Assembly (NCBI GenBank): GCA_036365145.1
Contig: JAEOAD010000040.1
Location: 16,405,501-16,469,500, forward strand
Origin: Orientallactaga sibirica
Taxonomy: Eukaryota; Chordata; Mammalia; Rodentia; Dipodidae
Length of the DNA stretch: 64,000 nt
Direction: 5' to 3'
The notes under the pieces are model-generated. The model was not told where the DNA came from and searched no databases. It saw only the letters and a program-made list of their open reading frames with translations. Below are positions 22,870 through 34,700 of this stretch, in pieces. A program made the position numbers and the translations under genes. How positions within the stretch are numbered: the first letter of the stretch is position 1; each line of letters begins with the position of its first letter.

Positions 22870-23345
22870 CTTTTCGACACACAAGTAAGACCACTGACTC
22901 ACGGAATGTGAGGCAAAGTTTTATTGGGTAAAAAAGGAAGAAAAAGAAGAAAGGCTGGTGCACCAGGTCTGCACCCCAGAGGTCGGGATCTCAGGATGCA
23001 GCCCTGAACTGTTTGGAGGGTCAGCTTTTATTACAAGAAGTCACAAGGTAGTCATTACATAGGCCACATAGGCAGAACTGAGGCAGGAAACAGTGTAGGC
23101 TATGTAATCACAAAGATATTTAGAGACAAAGAGATACAGGAAGGTTATGGTACATTGCATAGAGGGATCATCCCATTCCTTAGGTAATAGAAAACACCTG
23201 CATTTTGCAATAAGGCCTGTGATAATGATTCCTGGGACTTCTCTTTTATCTGTCAGGAAGGTCAACTTGGGTGGTGGCCTCCATTATGTGTGCCTAAAAG
23301 CAAGGGCTGCACAGGAGGCTGTTTAACCAGGTCTGTTGTGTCCCT
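22870..23345 (-). mobile_element. probable solo ERV LTR
   Basis: Read on the minus strand it has TG-start (tgtaaagggacac), U3-like sequence, gtaataaaagctg, and a U5-like end with acccaataaaactttgcc and gtgagtcagtggtctta, as in gamma/beta-retroviral LTRs. Exact ends are not fixed and no internal region is attached. Confidence 0.5.
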
Positions 23346-23454
23346 TTACATCCCATTTTCCAATTTCAATCATCACATAAGAAGAAATAAGACAAATAAG
23401 GCAAATTTGTCACTTCCTACAAACCTGTGAGATTCGTCAAGAAAACGGCAGGGG

Positions 23455-23670
23455 GCTAGAGAGATGGCTTAGTGGTTAAGGCACTTGCCTATGAATCCTA
23501 AGAACCCAGGTTTGATTCCCCAGAACCTACATAAGCCAGATGCTCAAGGTGGCACATGCGTCTGGAGTTTGTTTGCAATGGCTGGAGGCCCTGGCATGTC
23601 TATTCTCTCTCTGTGTGTGTCTCTGTCTCTCTATCTCTCTAAAATAAATAAAGAAAATTAAAAAGATAAA
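23455..23670 (+). repeat. B2-like SINE
   Basis: First of two adjacent copies in the same orientation. Confidence 0.85.
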
Positions 23671-23680
23671 AATGTCCAAA

Positions 23681-23875
23681 GGCTGGAGAGATGGCTTAGC
23701 AGTTAAGGCGTTTGCCTGCAAAGCCAAAGGATCCTGGTTCGATTCCCCAGGACCCACATAAGCCAGATGCACAAGAGGTGCATGCATCTGAAGTTCATTT
23801 TCAGTGGCTGGGGGCCCTTGTGTGCCCATTCTCTCTCTCTCAAATAAATAAATAAATAAATAATATTTTTAAAAA
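23681..23875 (+). repeat. B2-like SINE
   Basis: Second adjacent copy, intact B box ggttcgattcc, (AAAT)n tail. Confidence 0.9.
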
Positions 23876-24004
23876 AAGAATATGCAGTTTAGCTGGAGAG
23901 ATTACTCAGTGGATAAACCAAGGCTTAGAGAAGTTATGTGGCTGATCATATTATCACTTAACCAAGTCAGAGTTGTGGTCATCTGCTACACAACACGGCC
24001 TTGA

Positions 24005-24373
24005 TGTGGTAGTTTGAATAGATGGCCCCAATATATTCAGTGTTTTATTAGCTTGTAGTTTGGATCTGCAGCCACCTGGCTGGAGGGGATGTAGCTGGGT
24101 AGATCTTAGGGTCCAGCCCTAAGGTGTGGCGGTGGGTGTGAGATTCCAATCTAAAGATATGCAAAGTGTGCCTAGTTGGAGTTCCTGAAGTGTGCTGTAC
24201 TGTGTGGGTTTTGGCTTTTAGCTTTTGGCTTGTGGCTTCTCTCTTTCTGCTTGGCCCTTCTTCTGCCATTAGGGAACTCCCCCTGGATCTTTAAGCTTCA
24301 ATAAATATCCCTTCCTCCATAACCGTGCCTGGTCTGGAAGTTCATCTCAGCGAACCTGAAGCTGTCTGCTACA
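24005..24373 (+). mobile_element. solo LTR, same family, between SPATA18 and SGCB
   Basis: TGTGGTAG...GCTACA with perfect 5-bp target duplication CTTGA (24000-24004 and 24374-24378) and AATAAA at about 24300. It lies 1.1 kb upstream of the SGCB CpG island in the sense direction, so it could supply promoter or enhancer sequence. Confidence 0.88.
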
Positions 24374-24595
24374 CTTGACTTCTGTTTTTTTTCCCTTTTG
24401 TTACTTGCCTATTACACACTTGGAAACCCAGAGCAGAGCTCCTCCAGGCTGGGGGATGAATCGGTTTGTGAAGACCTTTATCCTTTCACTCACTTTGTGG
24501 GGTTCTGCCAAAACTTACACGAAAATCACATCGACTGACTCTGGATGTGGAAATAAAGTCTTTCCAATCTGCTATATGTAGGTTGAATGTATCTC

Positions 24596-24597
<2 letters not shown>

Positions 24598-24644
<47 letters not shown>
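24598..24644 (+). repeat. (TA)n microsatellite
   Basis: About 22 TA units. Confidence 0.95.
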
Positions 24645-24648
<4 letters not shown>

Positions 24649-24719
24649 CCCTCGTGGGAAAAGATTAGGAGGTGATCAGGCCTTCGGAGGGGGGTGTCTT
24701 GATCTGTGTTATCCTGTAG

Positions 24720-25020
24720 TAACACTATTTGCTAGTAATTTATAAAGACGTAATTCATGCAATTCTGGAGGCGGGGACGTCCAAGGTCAAGGGTGCCTTC
24801 CTGTTGCATCATCACATGATAGAAGTTGGAATAGTAAGAGAGATCAAGAGGGAACCTCTTGTAGGGACCACAAAAGTTCCACTTTTTCTCAGGAACATAT
24901 TCTCAAGATAAGCAGCCCAGTCCCTCAAGCGAAGATGACAGAGCACGCATGACCCGATCACTTCTTAAAGGTCACATCTTTCAACACTGTCACCTTGAAG
25001 GTTCATTTTCCAACACACAA
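24720..25020 (-). mobile_element. old LTR-like repeat, reversed
   Basis: aatttataaagacgtaattc, ctggaggcggggacgtcc and the run to aaaggtcacatctttcaacac resemble a reversed MaLR/MLT LTR. Strongly diverged. Confidence 0.4.
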
Positions 25021-25379
25021 ATCTCCCTCATTGGCAGTCCTCAGTTCTGTCCACAGTGTCAGCATCCCACTCTCTGGATGTCACTCCCTTCCCATCCCAG
25101 ACCTGGTGTCCCTGGACCTGTGAAGCCAGAAAGGCGTTCCCAGCTCAGAATGGTCCCAGTCTTCCACCATGGGGCAGGAGATGGAAGGCGAGAGTCCTGG
25201 CCAGACAGCCGAGGAGCAGTCCCTTGCCATGTCCTTGGTCGCCCCAACACAGGGAGCAACAGTGGCGTCGCTCAGTCTCAGATTGAGGTAAGTGCTAGGA
25301 CCCTAGGACCCAGCGGAATCCAAGCCTCCTTCTGGGGGGCAGTGGGCGTGGCGTGGGCCTGGAGAGGCGGGGCTAAAGT

Positions 25380-25470
25380 GCGATTTCTCCCGCCCACCCG
25401 TGCCAGCGCGCAGGCGCGGGGTGCGGCGGGGGGGCGGGGCGGGGCGGGGCGGTGGCATCCGAGGGCGCGG
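25380..25470 (+). promoter_or_regulatory. SGCB: SGCB promoter / CpG island with tandem GC boxes
   Basis: A run of GGGGCGG units at about 25426-25453 (consecutive Sp1-type boxes) lies 20-50 bp before the ATG, within CpG-dense sequence that continues to ~25790 into intron 1. No TATA box is seen, as expected for a broadly expressed gene. Confidence 0.75.
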
Positions 25471-25474
25471 GAAG

Positions 25475-25510
25475 ATGGCGGCAGCGGCGGCGGCGGCAGC
25501 GGCCGAGCAG
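25475..25510 (+). CDS. SGCB: SGCB coding exon 1
   Basis: ATG in context gaagATGg, then nine Ala codons, GAG CAG and donor GTCTGT. Twelve codons, phase 0. The alanine run is a GCN trinucleotide tract, so its length may vary between individuals and species. Confidence 0.93.
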
Positions 25511-26203
25511 GTCTGTGAGCCCCGCCGCGTCTGGCCGACGGCTGGAGGAGCTGGGGCGGGGATCCTGGCTCGTGCCGGTGGGGCCGGGGGTGGGCGGCGG
25601 GGACCGAGGCGTCAGGGCCGGCGAGGGGCCGGGCTCCGTGCGCCGGGGCGGAGCTGGGCGGGGCCGGGCGGCGGGAGCTGTCAGCTGCTGGGATGCTGCT
25701 GGCTAAGGCCGGGCCGGGCCGGGAGAGGGGCAGGGGGCAGCGGCCCCTCATTCTGATCTGGACAGGGTCACTGTCCTGAGGGACCGGCCCGGGACCGTGC
25801 CAGCCGGAACCTACGTCGGGACGTGCCCGGGCTCCGTGGCCAGCCAAGATGCGGATAAAAATAACCGCAGCCCCAGCGGGGAGGTTCCCCTGACCACCTG
25901 CCAAGAAATGGTCAGCTGTTGCCTGGCTTGTGGCCATGTCTTTTCCCCACATGTGGACATCCCCAGATTCCCAACCTTCCCCCCCCCGCTTTGGTGTGCA
26001 GAGATTTAGTCACCAGTATAAAACTCACTCTTGTTCAGTGGATTTAAAAAGCACTTTAAGGGCTGGAGAGATGAAGCGGTGAAGGCATTTGCCTGCAAAG
26101 CTAAGGATCCCGGCTCGATTTTCCAGGACCCACGTAAGCCAAATGCACAAGGGGGCGCATGCATCTGGAGTTCGTTTGCAGTGACTGGAGGCCCTGGCGC
26201 GCC

Positions 26204-26239
<36 letters not shown>

Positions 26240-27983
26240 TTCTCTCCCTCACAAATAAATAAATAAAATATTTAAAAAGCAAAATAAAAAAGCACTTTAA
26301 AATGCATTATCAACTATATTTTCTGGTGTGCATTGTGAATATGTCAACTTAGAATACTTTAAAAGGCTCCCCCCACAGCCCCCCACATACAGATCAAGCT
26401 AAACTTCAACATACACATACAGATGTGAACATGGCTGAATGCATGTCCATAGATATAGTTGCTAGGATAATTTATTATAATAAAAATAATGTCTGTGATC
26501 ATTTAACAGTGGTTTCCCTTAAACAAATAATTGGATGTAATCATTTCTCTTGAGAAAGTTTCATTCTTCAACATGGATAAACATTAAGTGAGCCAGGTTG
26601 CCAACATGCTATTTGAACTTTGGAAGGCTTTTGTAAGAGGATGACTTTTTTAGAGATCTATTAGGTATATGTTCTTGGAGGACGCCATCTAAGGGACAGG
26701 GGAAAGTAGACATGAAATCTGCCTTCCCGTTGCTTAGTCAAACTGGTGAGAATTCAGAACAATCAGCTGAAGACCACAGGCAAAGAGCGGATTGTCCATA
26801 TTGTGTCTCTGTTTTCCTAGCTCACTTCAGAATCCGAGTTGGACGAGTTATTTATTTCAAGAGTTTTATTTTTTTTGTGTGTGTATTATATTTATTTGAG
26901 AGAGGGGGAGGATGGCCAGAGCCTTCAATCACTGTAAACAAATTCCAGAGGCCTGTGACAGCTTGTGTATCTGGCTTGTGGGGGTCCTGGGGAATCGAGC
27001 CTGAGTCCTTTGGCTTTACAAGCAAGTGCCTTAACCACTAAGCCATCTCTCCAGCCCTGGACGAGTTTTATTTTATCTTTTATGCTATGCCTGTTGGCAG
27101 TGCTCTTGGTTTATACATAAGCTGGGTGATGTGATCCAGTCTGCAGTCTCCAAATGCATGCCTTGAACTTAACCAAGTTTTCCAGTGGGGCCTCAACCTC
27201 AAACATGTTAAAAAATGGATGTATCCTGGTTACTTTTAAACGGTCTGCAACCATCTTGCTGACCCCAACCAGGGCAGGAGTGGTTTGAAACCCACATTGA
27301 ACTTAATGATCTGCTATACTGAGCTCTGGATTTCAACAAGCAGCCCTACTTTTTGTGTGTGTGTTCCAACAGATTGTGTCACCCATTCTGTTCGGAAGTT
27401 ATCTTGAACCCCTCTGTGTCCCACTCATATCCACTCAGTCACCTGGTCCTGACAGCTCTACCTCTTACAAGTCTTCAGTCTCCAAGGGAGAGAAACATGT
27501 TGATCTGTTTATCTCTAGCCTCTTGGTCTCATTTGATCTATGGCTTCAGTGCAGATCTCTTTTGTATTACTAACTTGTAAACAATCTTAGTAGTTCCCCT
27601 CCCCACTATCCTTAATATAAAATCCATCACTCTTGTAGAGTGGAGTAGGTCATTTACTGGTCTCTGACCATGTGTCTTGCTTCACATTTGATACATTCTT
27701 ATTATTTATTCTCTCCACCCACAAAAAAAGCTACTCAACCAGGGGCTGGAGTGATGGCTTAGCAATTAAAGGCCCTTGGTCACAAAGCCTGACAGCTTGG
27801 GTTCAGTTCCCCAGCACTCACATAAAGCCAGATGCACAAAAGGTTGCATCCATCTGGACTTTGTTTGCAGTGACAAGAAACCCTGGAGTGCTCATTCTTA
27901 TTCATTCATATCAGCCCACTCTCTGTCTCTCTCTCTCCAAATAAATAAGTAAAAACATATTTTTAAATTTATTTTTATTTATT

Positions 27984-28036
<53 letters not shown>

Positions 28037-28739
28037 AGCAGAAAGAGAATGGGTGCACCAGGGCCTGCAGCTGCTGCAAACGAATTCCAGGTGCATGTGC
28101 CACCTTGTGCATCTGCTTACGTGGGTACTGGGGAATTGAACCTGGGTTCTGCACTTGGGAGACAGAGGTGGGAGGATCACTATGAATTCAAGGCCATCCT
28201 GAGACTACATAGTGGATTCCAGGTCAGCCTGGGCTAGAACAACACCTTACCTCAAAAAAAAAAAAAAAAAGCTAGTTCAACCAGATGCTACTTAAATTTA
28301 TTTTCCATGCAGTTTTCTTGGTCTAGAATGCCCTTGGCTGCTTTTCTTTTTTCCTGGTTAATTTCTGTTCATCTTTTCAGTATTGAACTCAAACCTCAGC
28401 TTTTCTTAGAAACCTTCACTGAAGCCCTGGTTTTCTAAATGAGGTTGCATCCGTCCCCTGTAATCTTTCAGTGTTGTGTGCACTGCTAGGCTGCAGCTCT
28501 GTTGCAGTGCACTTGCTAGCGACTTTGTCTGTCATTAACGTGAGCCTACATTGAGACTTTGCCTAAGATATTTGTAGAGACAGGTTCACAGTGTAACCAG
28601 ACTGGCCTCACACTCAGCAGCCTGCCTGTGTCAGACTCGAATGCAATTACAGGCAGAAGCCACCAGTTACTGCTGCCCAAGTTGCCTACTTGTTAAAGCT
28701 GTCACAAGCCCATACTATATCCGTACTAATTAGAAGAAC

Positions 28740-28785
<46 letters not shown>

Positions 28786-31700
28786 AGGCAAGGCCAACCA
28801 ACTGGCCTTTTTTTTTTTTTAATGTGTGAGAGCGAGAGTGAGAGAAAGAGAATTGGTGCACCAGGGCCTCCAGCCACTGTTAACAAACTACAGACGCATG
28901 CTCCTCCTTGTGTGCATGTGTGAACTTGTGTGTTTGTGTCACTTTGTGCGTCTGGCTTACCTGAGAACTGGAGAGTCAAACATGAGTCCTTAAGCTTTGC
29001 AGGCAAGCACCTTAACCACTAAGCCATCTCTCCAGCCCTGTGCCCTTCCTTTAAAGTATATTATGCAGTGACTGGAAAACATCATAACCATATTCTCTTT
29101 AATGACCTGCATCAACATGCACACCTTCTTACATATTGCAACCTCGTGTACTCATTACATGCCCTACCCAGCTATTCAACCACCTGCTTGTGAGACCATC
29201 TTTGGAGTATATTGTGTTCTCCTCTACAGGCCCTTCCTTACCACTTTGTGAAACTCTGCATTTTGAAAATTTATTTTAATTTTACATTCATGTTGGTGCC
29301 TCCGGTAGCCTCCTCCCTGTCCTCCCCCCTCCAAAGGGATCCTCCTCATTGGGGAATGTGGGTCATGGCTTCATGTGGGTAGCCAACAGTTATGGGGGAA
29401 AGGCAAAGTCTCTGTGCATAAAAACTTTGCATTTTTATCTGCCACATCGCTCTAGATGTAATCCCATACCTTTTCTGTTTTCCATAAGCTTTCTGTGAGC
29501 TTGCTACCACATTAAGGTTACAGCTGCTTCTCAAGTAGCCTCCCTTTTATAGTGCTAGGAGGAAGAATGGTTTCTCTTCTTGTGATAAACCTTTCCATCA
29601 AATTTCAGATGAAATGGGACCCTACCCTACAAGCAAGTTCCAGGAAAACATGACTTCAAAGTGAGACCCTATCTCAAAACCCAAGTGCTGAAATGGAGAG
29701 ATAACTTAGTGGTTAAGGTGCTTGCCTGCAAAGCCTAAGGACCCAGGTTTGATTCGCCAGTACCCATGTAAGCCAGATGCACAAGGTAGCAAGCACATGC
29801 ATCTGGAGTTAGTTTGCAGTGGCTAGGGGACCTGGCACACCCATTCTTCCTCTCAAATAGCTAACTAACTAAATAAATAAATAAGCAAGTGCTAATTATG
29901 TAGTTTAGTGCTCGTGAACTTGTACAGTATGTACAAAGCCCTGAGTTGGAGCCATAGCAAAGCAAACACACACATGCACAAACACACACATGCACAAATA
30001 CACACAATTCTTTTTGCTTATTCATTCCCTACTGGCTACTATCCATAAATATATATATGAAGGATTTTTCAAACTGGCTACAAATTCTATCATCTTCTCA
30101 TAAAGTATCTTTTTCTTATATCCTTTTTCTTTATTTTCTGTACTTCTTAAATTAAAAAAATTATTGACAACTTCCATTATTATAGACAGTAAACCATGCT
30201 ATTTCCCTTCCTGCCTCTTTCCCCTTTATAACTCCACTCTCCATTATATCTCCTCCCCTCTCAATTAGTCTCTCTTTTATTTTGATGTCATCATCTTTTC
30301 CTTTTATTATGAGGGTCATGTGTAGGTAGTGCCAGGCACTGTGAAGTTATGGATATCCAGACCATTTTGTGCCTGGAAGACTTCATTGTAACCAGTCCTA
30401 CCCTTTCTCTGGTGCTCTCCTGATGGGTTTGCCTTTATATGTGACTTGATTTTTCTTTCTAACTGCTTTTAATATGTTTCCTGTATTTTGTAGTTTAATT
30501 ATAATATGGTGGTGAGAGGTTATTTCCTGATTTTGTCTATTTGACGTTCTAAAGGCTTCCTGTATCTGTATTGGCATTGCTTTCCCCATTTGGTAATAAT
30601 TTTCTTCTTTTATTTTGAAAATACCTACTATGCCTTTGGAGTAAATTTCTTCTCCTTTTACTGTGCCCTGAATTCTTATGTTTGATCTCTTCATAGTGTC
30701 CCAAATGTCTTGAAATTCCCATTCGTGCCTTCCTATTAGTTTGTCTTTCTCTTTGTTGGACTGTATTAGATCTGCCACCTGGTCTTCTAGTTTAGATATT
30801 CTGTCATCTTGTTGATCCATTCTACTGTTGATTCTTTCTACAGAGTTTTCTATTTAACTTACTCTGTTTTTCATTTCTAGTATTTCTGATTAGTATTATT
30901 TCTGTTTTTTTTTTTTTTTAACTCTTGGATTGACCTCCTTATTTTATTAACTTGGTATCCTATATTCTCTTAGGATTCCTTCAGGGATTTGATTTCTTCT
31001 TTGATTTCTTTGAGCATAGATATAATCAGTTTTTTTTTTGAAATCTTTGTCATTTCATCTAAAACAGTCTCACTGGATGTCATTGCTGATGGATTCATAA
31101 TTTTTGGTGGAATTGTATTGTCTTGTTTTTTTGTGTTTCTTGTATTATAATGTAGAGGTTTTTGCATCTTGAGATAATTTGACGCCTGGGTTTTCTAATT
31201 ATCTGCAATATTCTTAGCTGTGAAATTCCAACTTTATATATCTTCAGGGTAGGAGTTTAAGGTGCCAGGTGTGGTTCTTATACTCCAGAGTAATAGCAGA
31301 GGTCACCCTAGGTGTTGAGTCTCCCTGCTATTTAAGTATCCTAGTTGGCTAGATGGAGCAAATTACTGGCAAATTCTAAAATTCAACTGAGCAATATACA
31401 CATTCAATCAAAACCAGCACAGGGTATTTATGCAAGAGTGGGGATTAAAACAGATAACCTAATAAAGTTCAAGTCCCTTAGGTTGCTTCACACCCTTAAT
31501 CCTTTCAACTGGGAGACTGAGATTTCTGGTCTAGAATGGGTTCCAGGTCAGCCTGGGACAAGTGAGACCTTGCCCTCAATAATGACAGAAGTAAAAGAGA
31601 AAGGGCCTATAAATCAGGAAATGTCAAAGGCAACACTAGCCAACACCAAAATACAGCTTATTTGAGAATAGGAAAGCCAACCAAGAATACAGCAATCAAA

Positions 31701-34700
31701 TCTACCGTATAACCTGCCCTGACATGCAAAGTGAGATTAGCACTTCCAGTGCAGACCTATGAACCTGGCTTTGTGAAAGTATGTCCTGTTATCTTTTGGA
31801 ATGGCTTCTAATCTCCCCTATGCTGAGTGCCCTTTCTGGTGCACTGTGGATTTGGTTAGGCTGCTTGGGTCACTGGATCTGGTGATCTGATCCATTATGC
31901 TGGATGCTGTGTGGCTGGGGAGTGGGTGAGTTCTCTGGTGATTTGTGGCCCTGGTAGATGGGGGAAGTGGGGCTCTGCAGGATGCCTGGACTTGTACCAG
32001 ATCTGCCCAGCTGGTCCAGTTTGTGGTCTCCTTCAGCAGCTGCTCAGCTGGTCTCTGCTGTCTTCCCCTTCAGGTTTCTTGACTTTGCATCAAGGCTGAT
32101 GTGAGTGGAAAATCCCTTCCTGGCTTATCCTGTGGCTCTGTGCTGTACCAGGCCAGCAGGCACATGGATTGGGACCACTGGTACCACCACGGGAGCTGCT
32201 TTTGTGCTTCCTGCTTGCTAGAAGTTCTGGGTCTCTCCTGTTTCTCTGCTGGGGTCGACAATAACTTACATACCTTCACTTTTCAGTTGAAGAGTATACT
32301 GCTGTTTTTCTGCTTATTTCTTCCTCTACCCCACCATCTTACCCAGAAGTCGCTATATATCCTTTTTCATTCAACCCTAGTTGATTCCTTTGTTAACTCA
32401 AGCCTCCCTAATTACAGCATCCACAACAGTCTGCTTACCAGCATCTCTCTGTCCTATTTCCTGCAAATGTCCACCAAACGTTTAACACGCTTAAACATGT
32501 CACTCATGCCCAGAAACCCTCAGTGGGCTGGATGAGGTCTCTGGGGATTTGTGGCACTGGTGCATGCATCAACACTGGACGAGGTCTCTGGGGATTTGTG
32601 GCACTGGTGGATGCATCAACACTAGAGTCTGTCCTGCTACAAACTTTCTCCACCTGGCCCTACGTTTCCAGCTTCCTTCTCCCAGCAGCTCCAGATCTGA
32701 CCCAGCTGCTCTTCCCATTTCCCTGGCATCTCCATGGCATCCTGACTTTCCATTTGGATTCTGCAGCATGAATTGCTTATGTGAACAGAGGACTTTATTG
32801 CAAGTACTTCAGACATAAGTCAGGATCATGTCCTCTATGCCTCTTGTGTTCCAATGCTTTGGTTTAAGCATTTAAGCATATAATGCGTAATACATGCCTA
32901 TTCAGTGATACCATCTGTTTGAAAGGGATGTTATTTTTTTATTGATGTTATTTTTTTCCTCCAATAAATGAGGCTTTCAGAGCTCTGAAAAATATTTAAG
33001 TTGGGTAGTACCCATGTCTACCAATCCCTTTGTGTTTGTGTTATGTAAGAGGAATACCCACTGTGCTATTCAGCCATAGTCAAAGTCAGAAGTTCTGAAA
33101 ATTTTTGGTCCCACGTTCTCTTTACACTCTTGAGAGCTACTGAGAGTATTTGTATTCACCATATTAAAAATTAAAAGTAAGAATCTTGAAACACAGGAAT
33201 GCCCAAGCAAACATCCTGTTAGCTCCTAATTAGAGTAATAGTGTTAATCTCAAATGGTTATGTAGCATCTGGAAACCTCCATTGTACATTCAAGAGAGTA
33301 GGAGAGTTGAAAATAAAGAACACCTTGTGATTTTGAAAGTGTGTTTGTCATTTTAGGCCCTGAGAAGGGTTCAGTTGAACCTGCCCACCAAAGCACACAC
33401 TTGGAATATTGTGGATCTAGGATAATGTTAGTTTTAATCAGTGGAGCTGTAAGCAGCATACTGTGTCAACCACTATATTTCTTTTCATGTAAATGAACAT
33501 ATGCATTTAATAAAACTCAGATTACATGCGCACAGATACATGTATCAGCTCTGCCTAGAAATGAGCTATTATTGACAGTAGGATTATTAAAAGCAGAGAA
33601 AATATGCTATCAAATAATAACCCTGAAGGTACTTATATACAATCTCTCAAATAAATTCCTTATTTGAATGAAGCCTGTAGTGTGTTAGTAGAGCATATAT
33701 CAGCAGCCAGTTCAGCTTTGTTTAGTTATGAATTTAAACATCACTGGGGCATCAGAACGAGAATTACAGCCATTCTCCTGTGTTTCGTGTTTAGCAAAGT
33801 TCCAATGGGCCTGTGAAGAAATCCATGCGTGAGAAGGCTGTTGAGAGGAGGAACATCAACAAAGAGCACAACAGTAACTTTAAAGCTGGATATATTCCAA
33901 TTGATGAAGACCGGCTCCACAAAACCGGGCTGAGGGGGAGGAAGGGCAACTTAGCCATCTGCGTGATTGTCCTCTTGTTTATACTGGCGGTCATCAATTT
34001 ACTTGTAAGTATACAGCGCAGAAGATTCTCTTGATAAGTCCACAGAAAAGGTCTCATCTTTTCACTGTCATATCATGGGCGTTGCTTCTGAAGTCTGTGT
34101 TAGGATTATCTTGTTTTCTGCTTTTTTCTACATGTTTTATCTCCTATTGGATTTTAGTTAATAGTTCAATCATAAAAAAGAGTTTGGTAAGCTTCAATAT
34201 CCCATACCACAAAAATAAATGGATAAAATGAAAACTGCAGAAACCTAGTAGGCTAATATGTTCATATATTAATCTCATGCTAAAAAATGTCATTGGAAGC
34301 TGGGTGTGGTGGCGCACGCCTTTAATCCCAGCACTCGGGAGGCAGAGGTAGGAGGATCACCATGGTTTCGATGCCACCCTGAGATTACATAGTGAATTCC
34401 AGGTCTGCCTGAGCTACAGTGAGACCCTACCTCGAAAAAACAGAAACAAAAACAAAACAAAGTCATTGGATTCTTCCCTTTTAGAATAAACTCAGTAGAA
34501 AAGAACTTTGCTATGACTATTGCCTATTTCTCTCCTAAAAAATACAGTCCTTTCTGTTTTTTGGTTCCCTGCACTCATACTGTCTCCTCAGCTGGGTTTT
34601 GAAACTGTAGACTCTTGGATAATTTAGCATTTTCTAGTCTTAAGTCCATGTTGTCAGGAAGAAAAGACTGACTCATACAAATGAGCTGAGGAACTAATAT

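Larger units (their letters stand above)
30140..32800 (-). mobile_element. L1 with ORF1 joined to the 3'UTR, lacking ORF2
   Basis: On the minus strand the order is 5'UTR-like sequence (about 32800-31200, with two 47-bp repeats at 32534-32627), an ORF1 relic (31170-30398) and L1 3'UTR (30397-30140). ORF1 shows the coiled-coil start (DRISKLEDQVADLIQSNKEK), the IRIQG segment and VTYKGKPIR, then stops five residues later. ORF2 and the end of ORF1 are absent. The 3'UTR part matches the one at 6770-7040. Confidence 0.75.

Noticed and set aside
24949..25518. 189-codon plus frame upstream of and overlapping SGCB exon 1
   Set aside because: Not in the SGCB frame at the ATG and not similar to anything; composition artefact with repeat sequence at its start.
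25278..25952. 224-codon minus-strand frame across the SGCB promoter
   Set aside because: GC-rich CpG-island shadow (Pro/Ala/Arg-rich), antisense to exon 1; no conserved motif.
32101..32535. 144-codon plus frame
   Set aside because: Antisense to the L1 5'UTR-like region.
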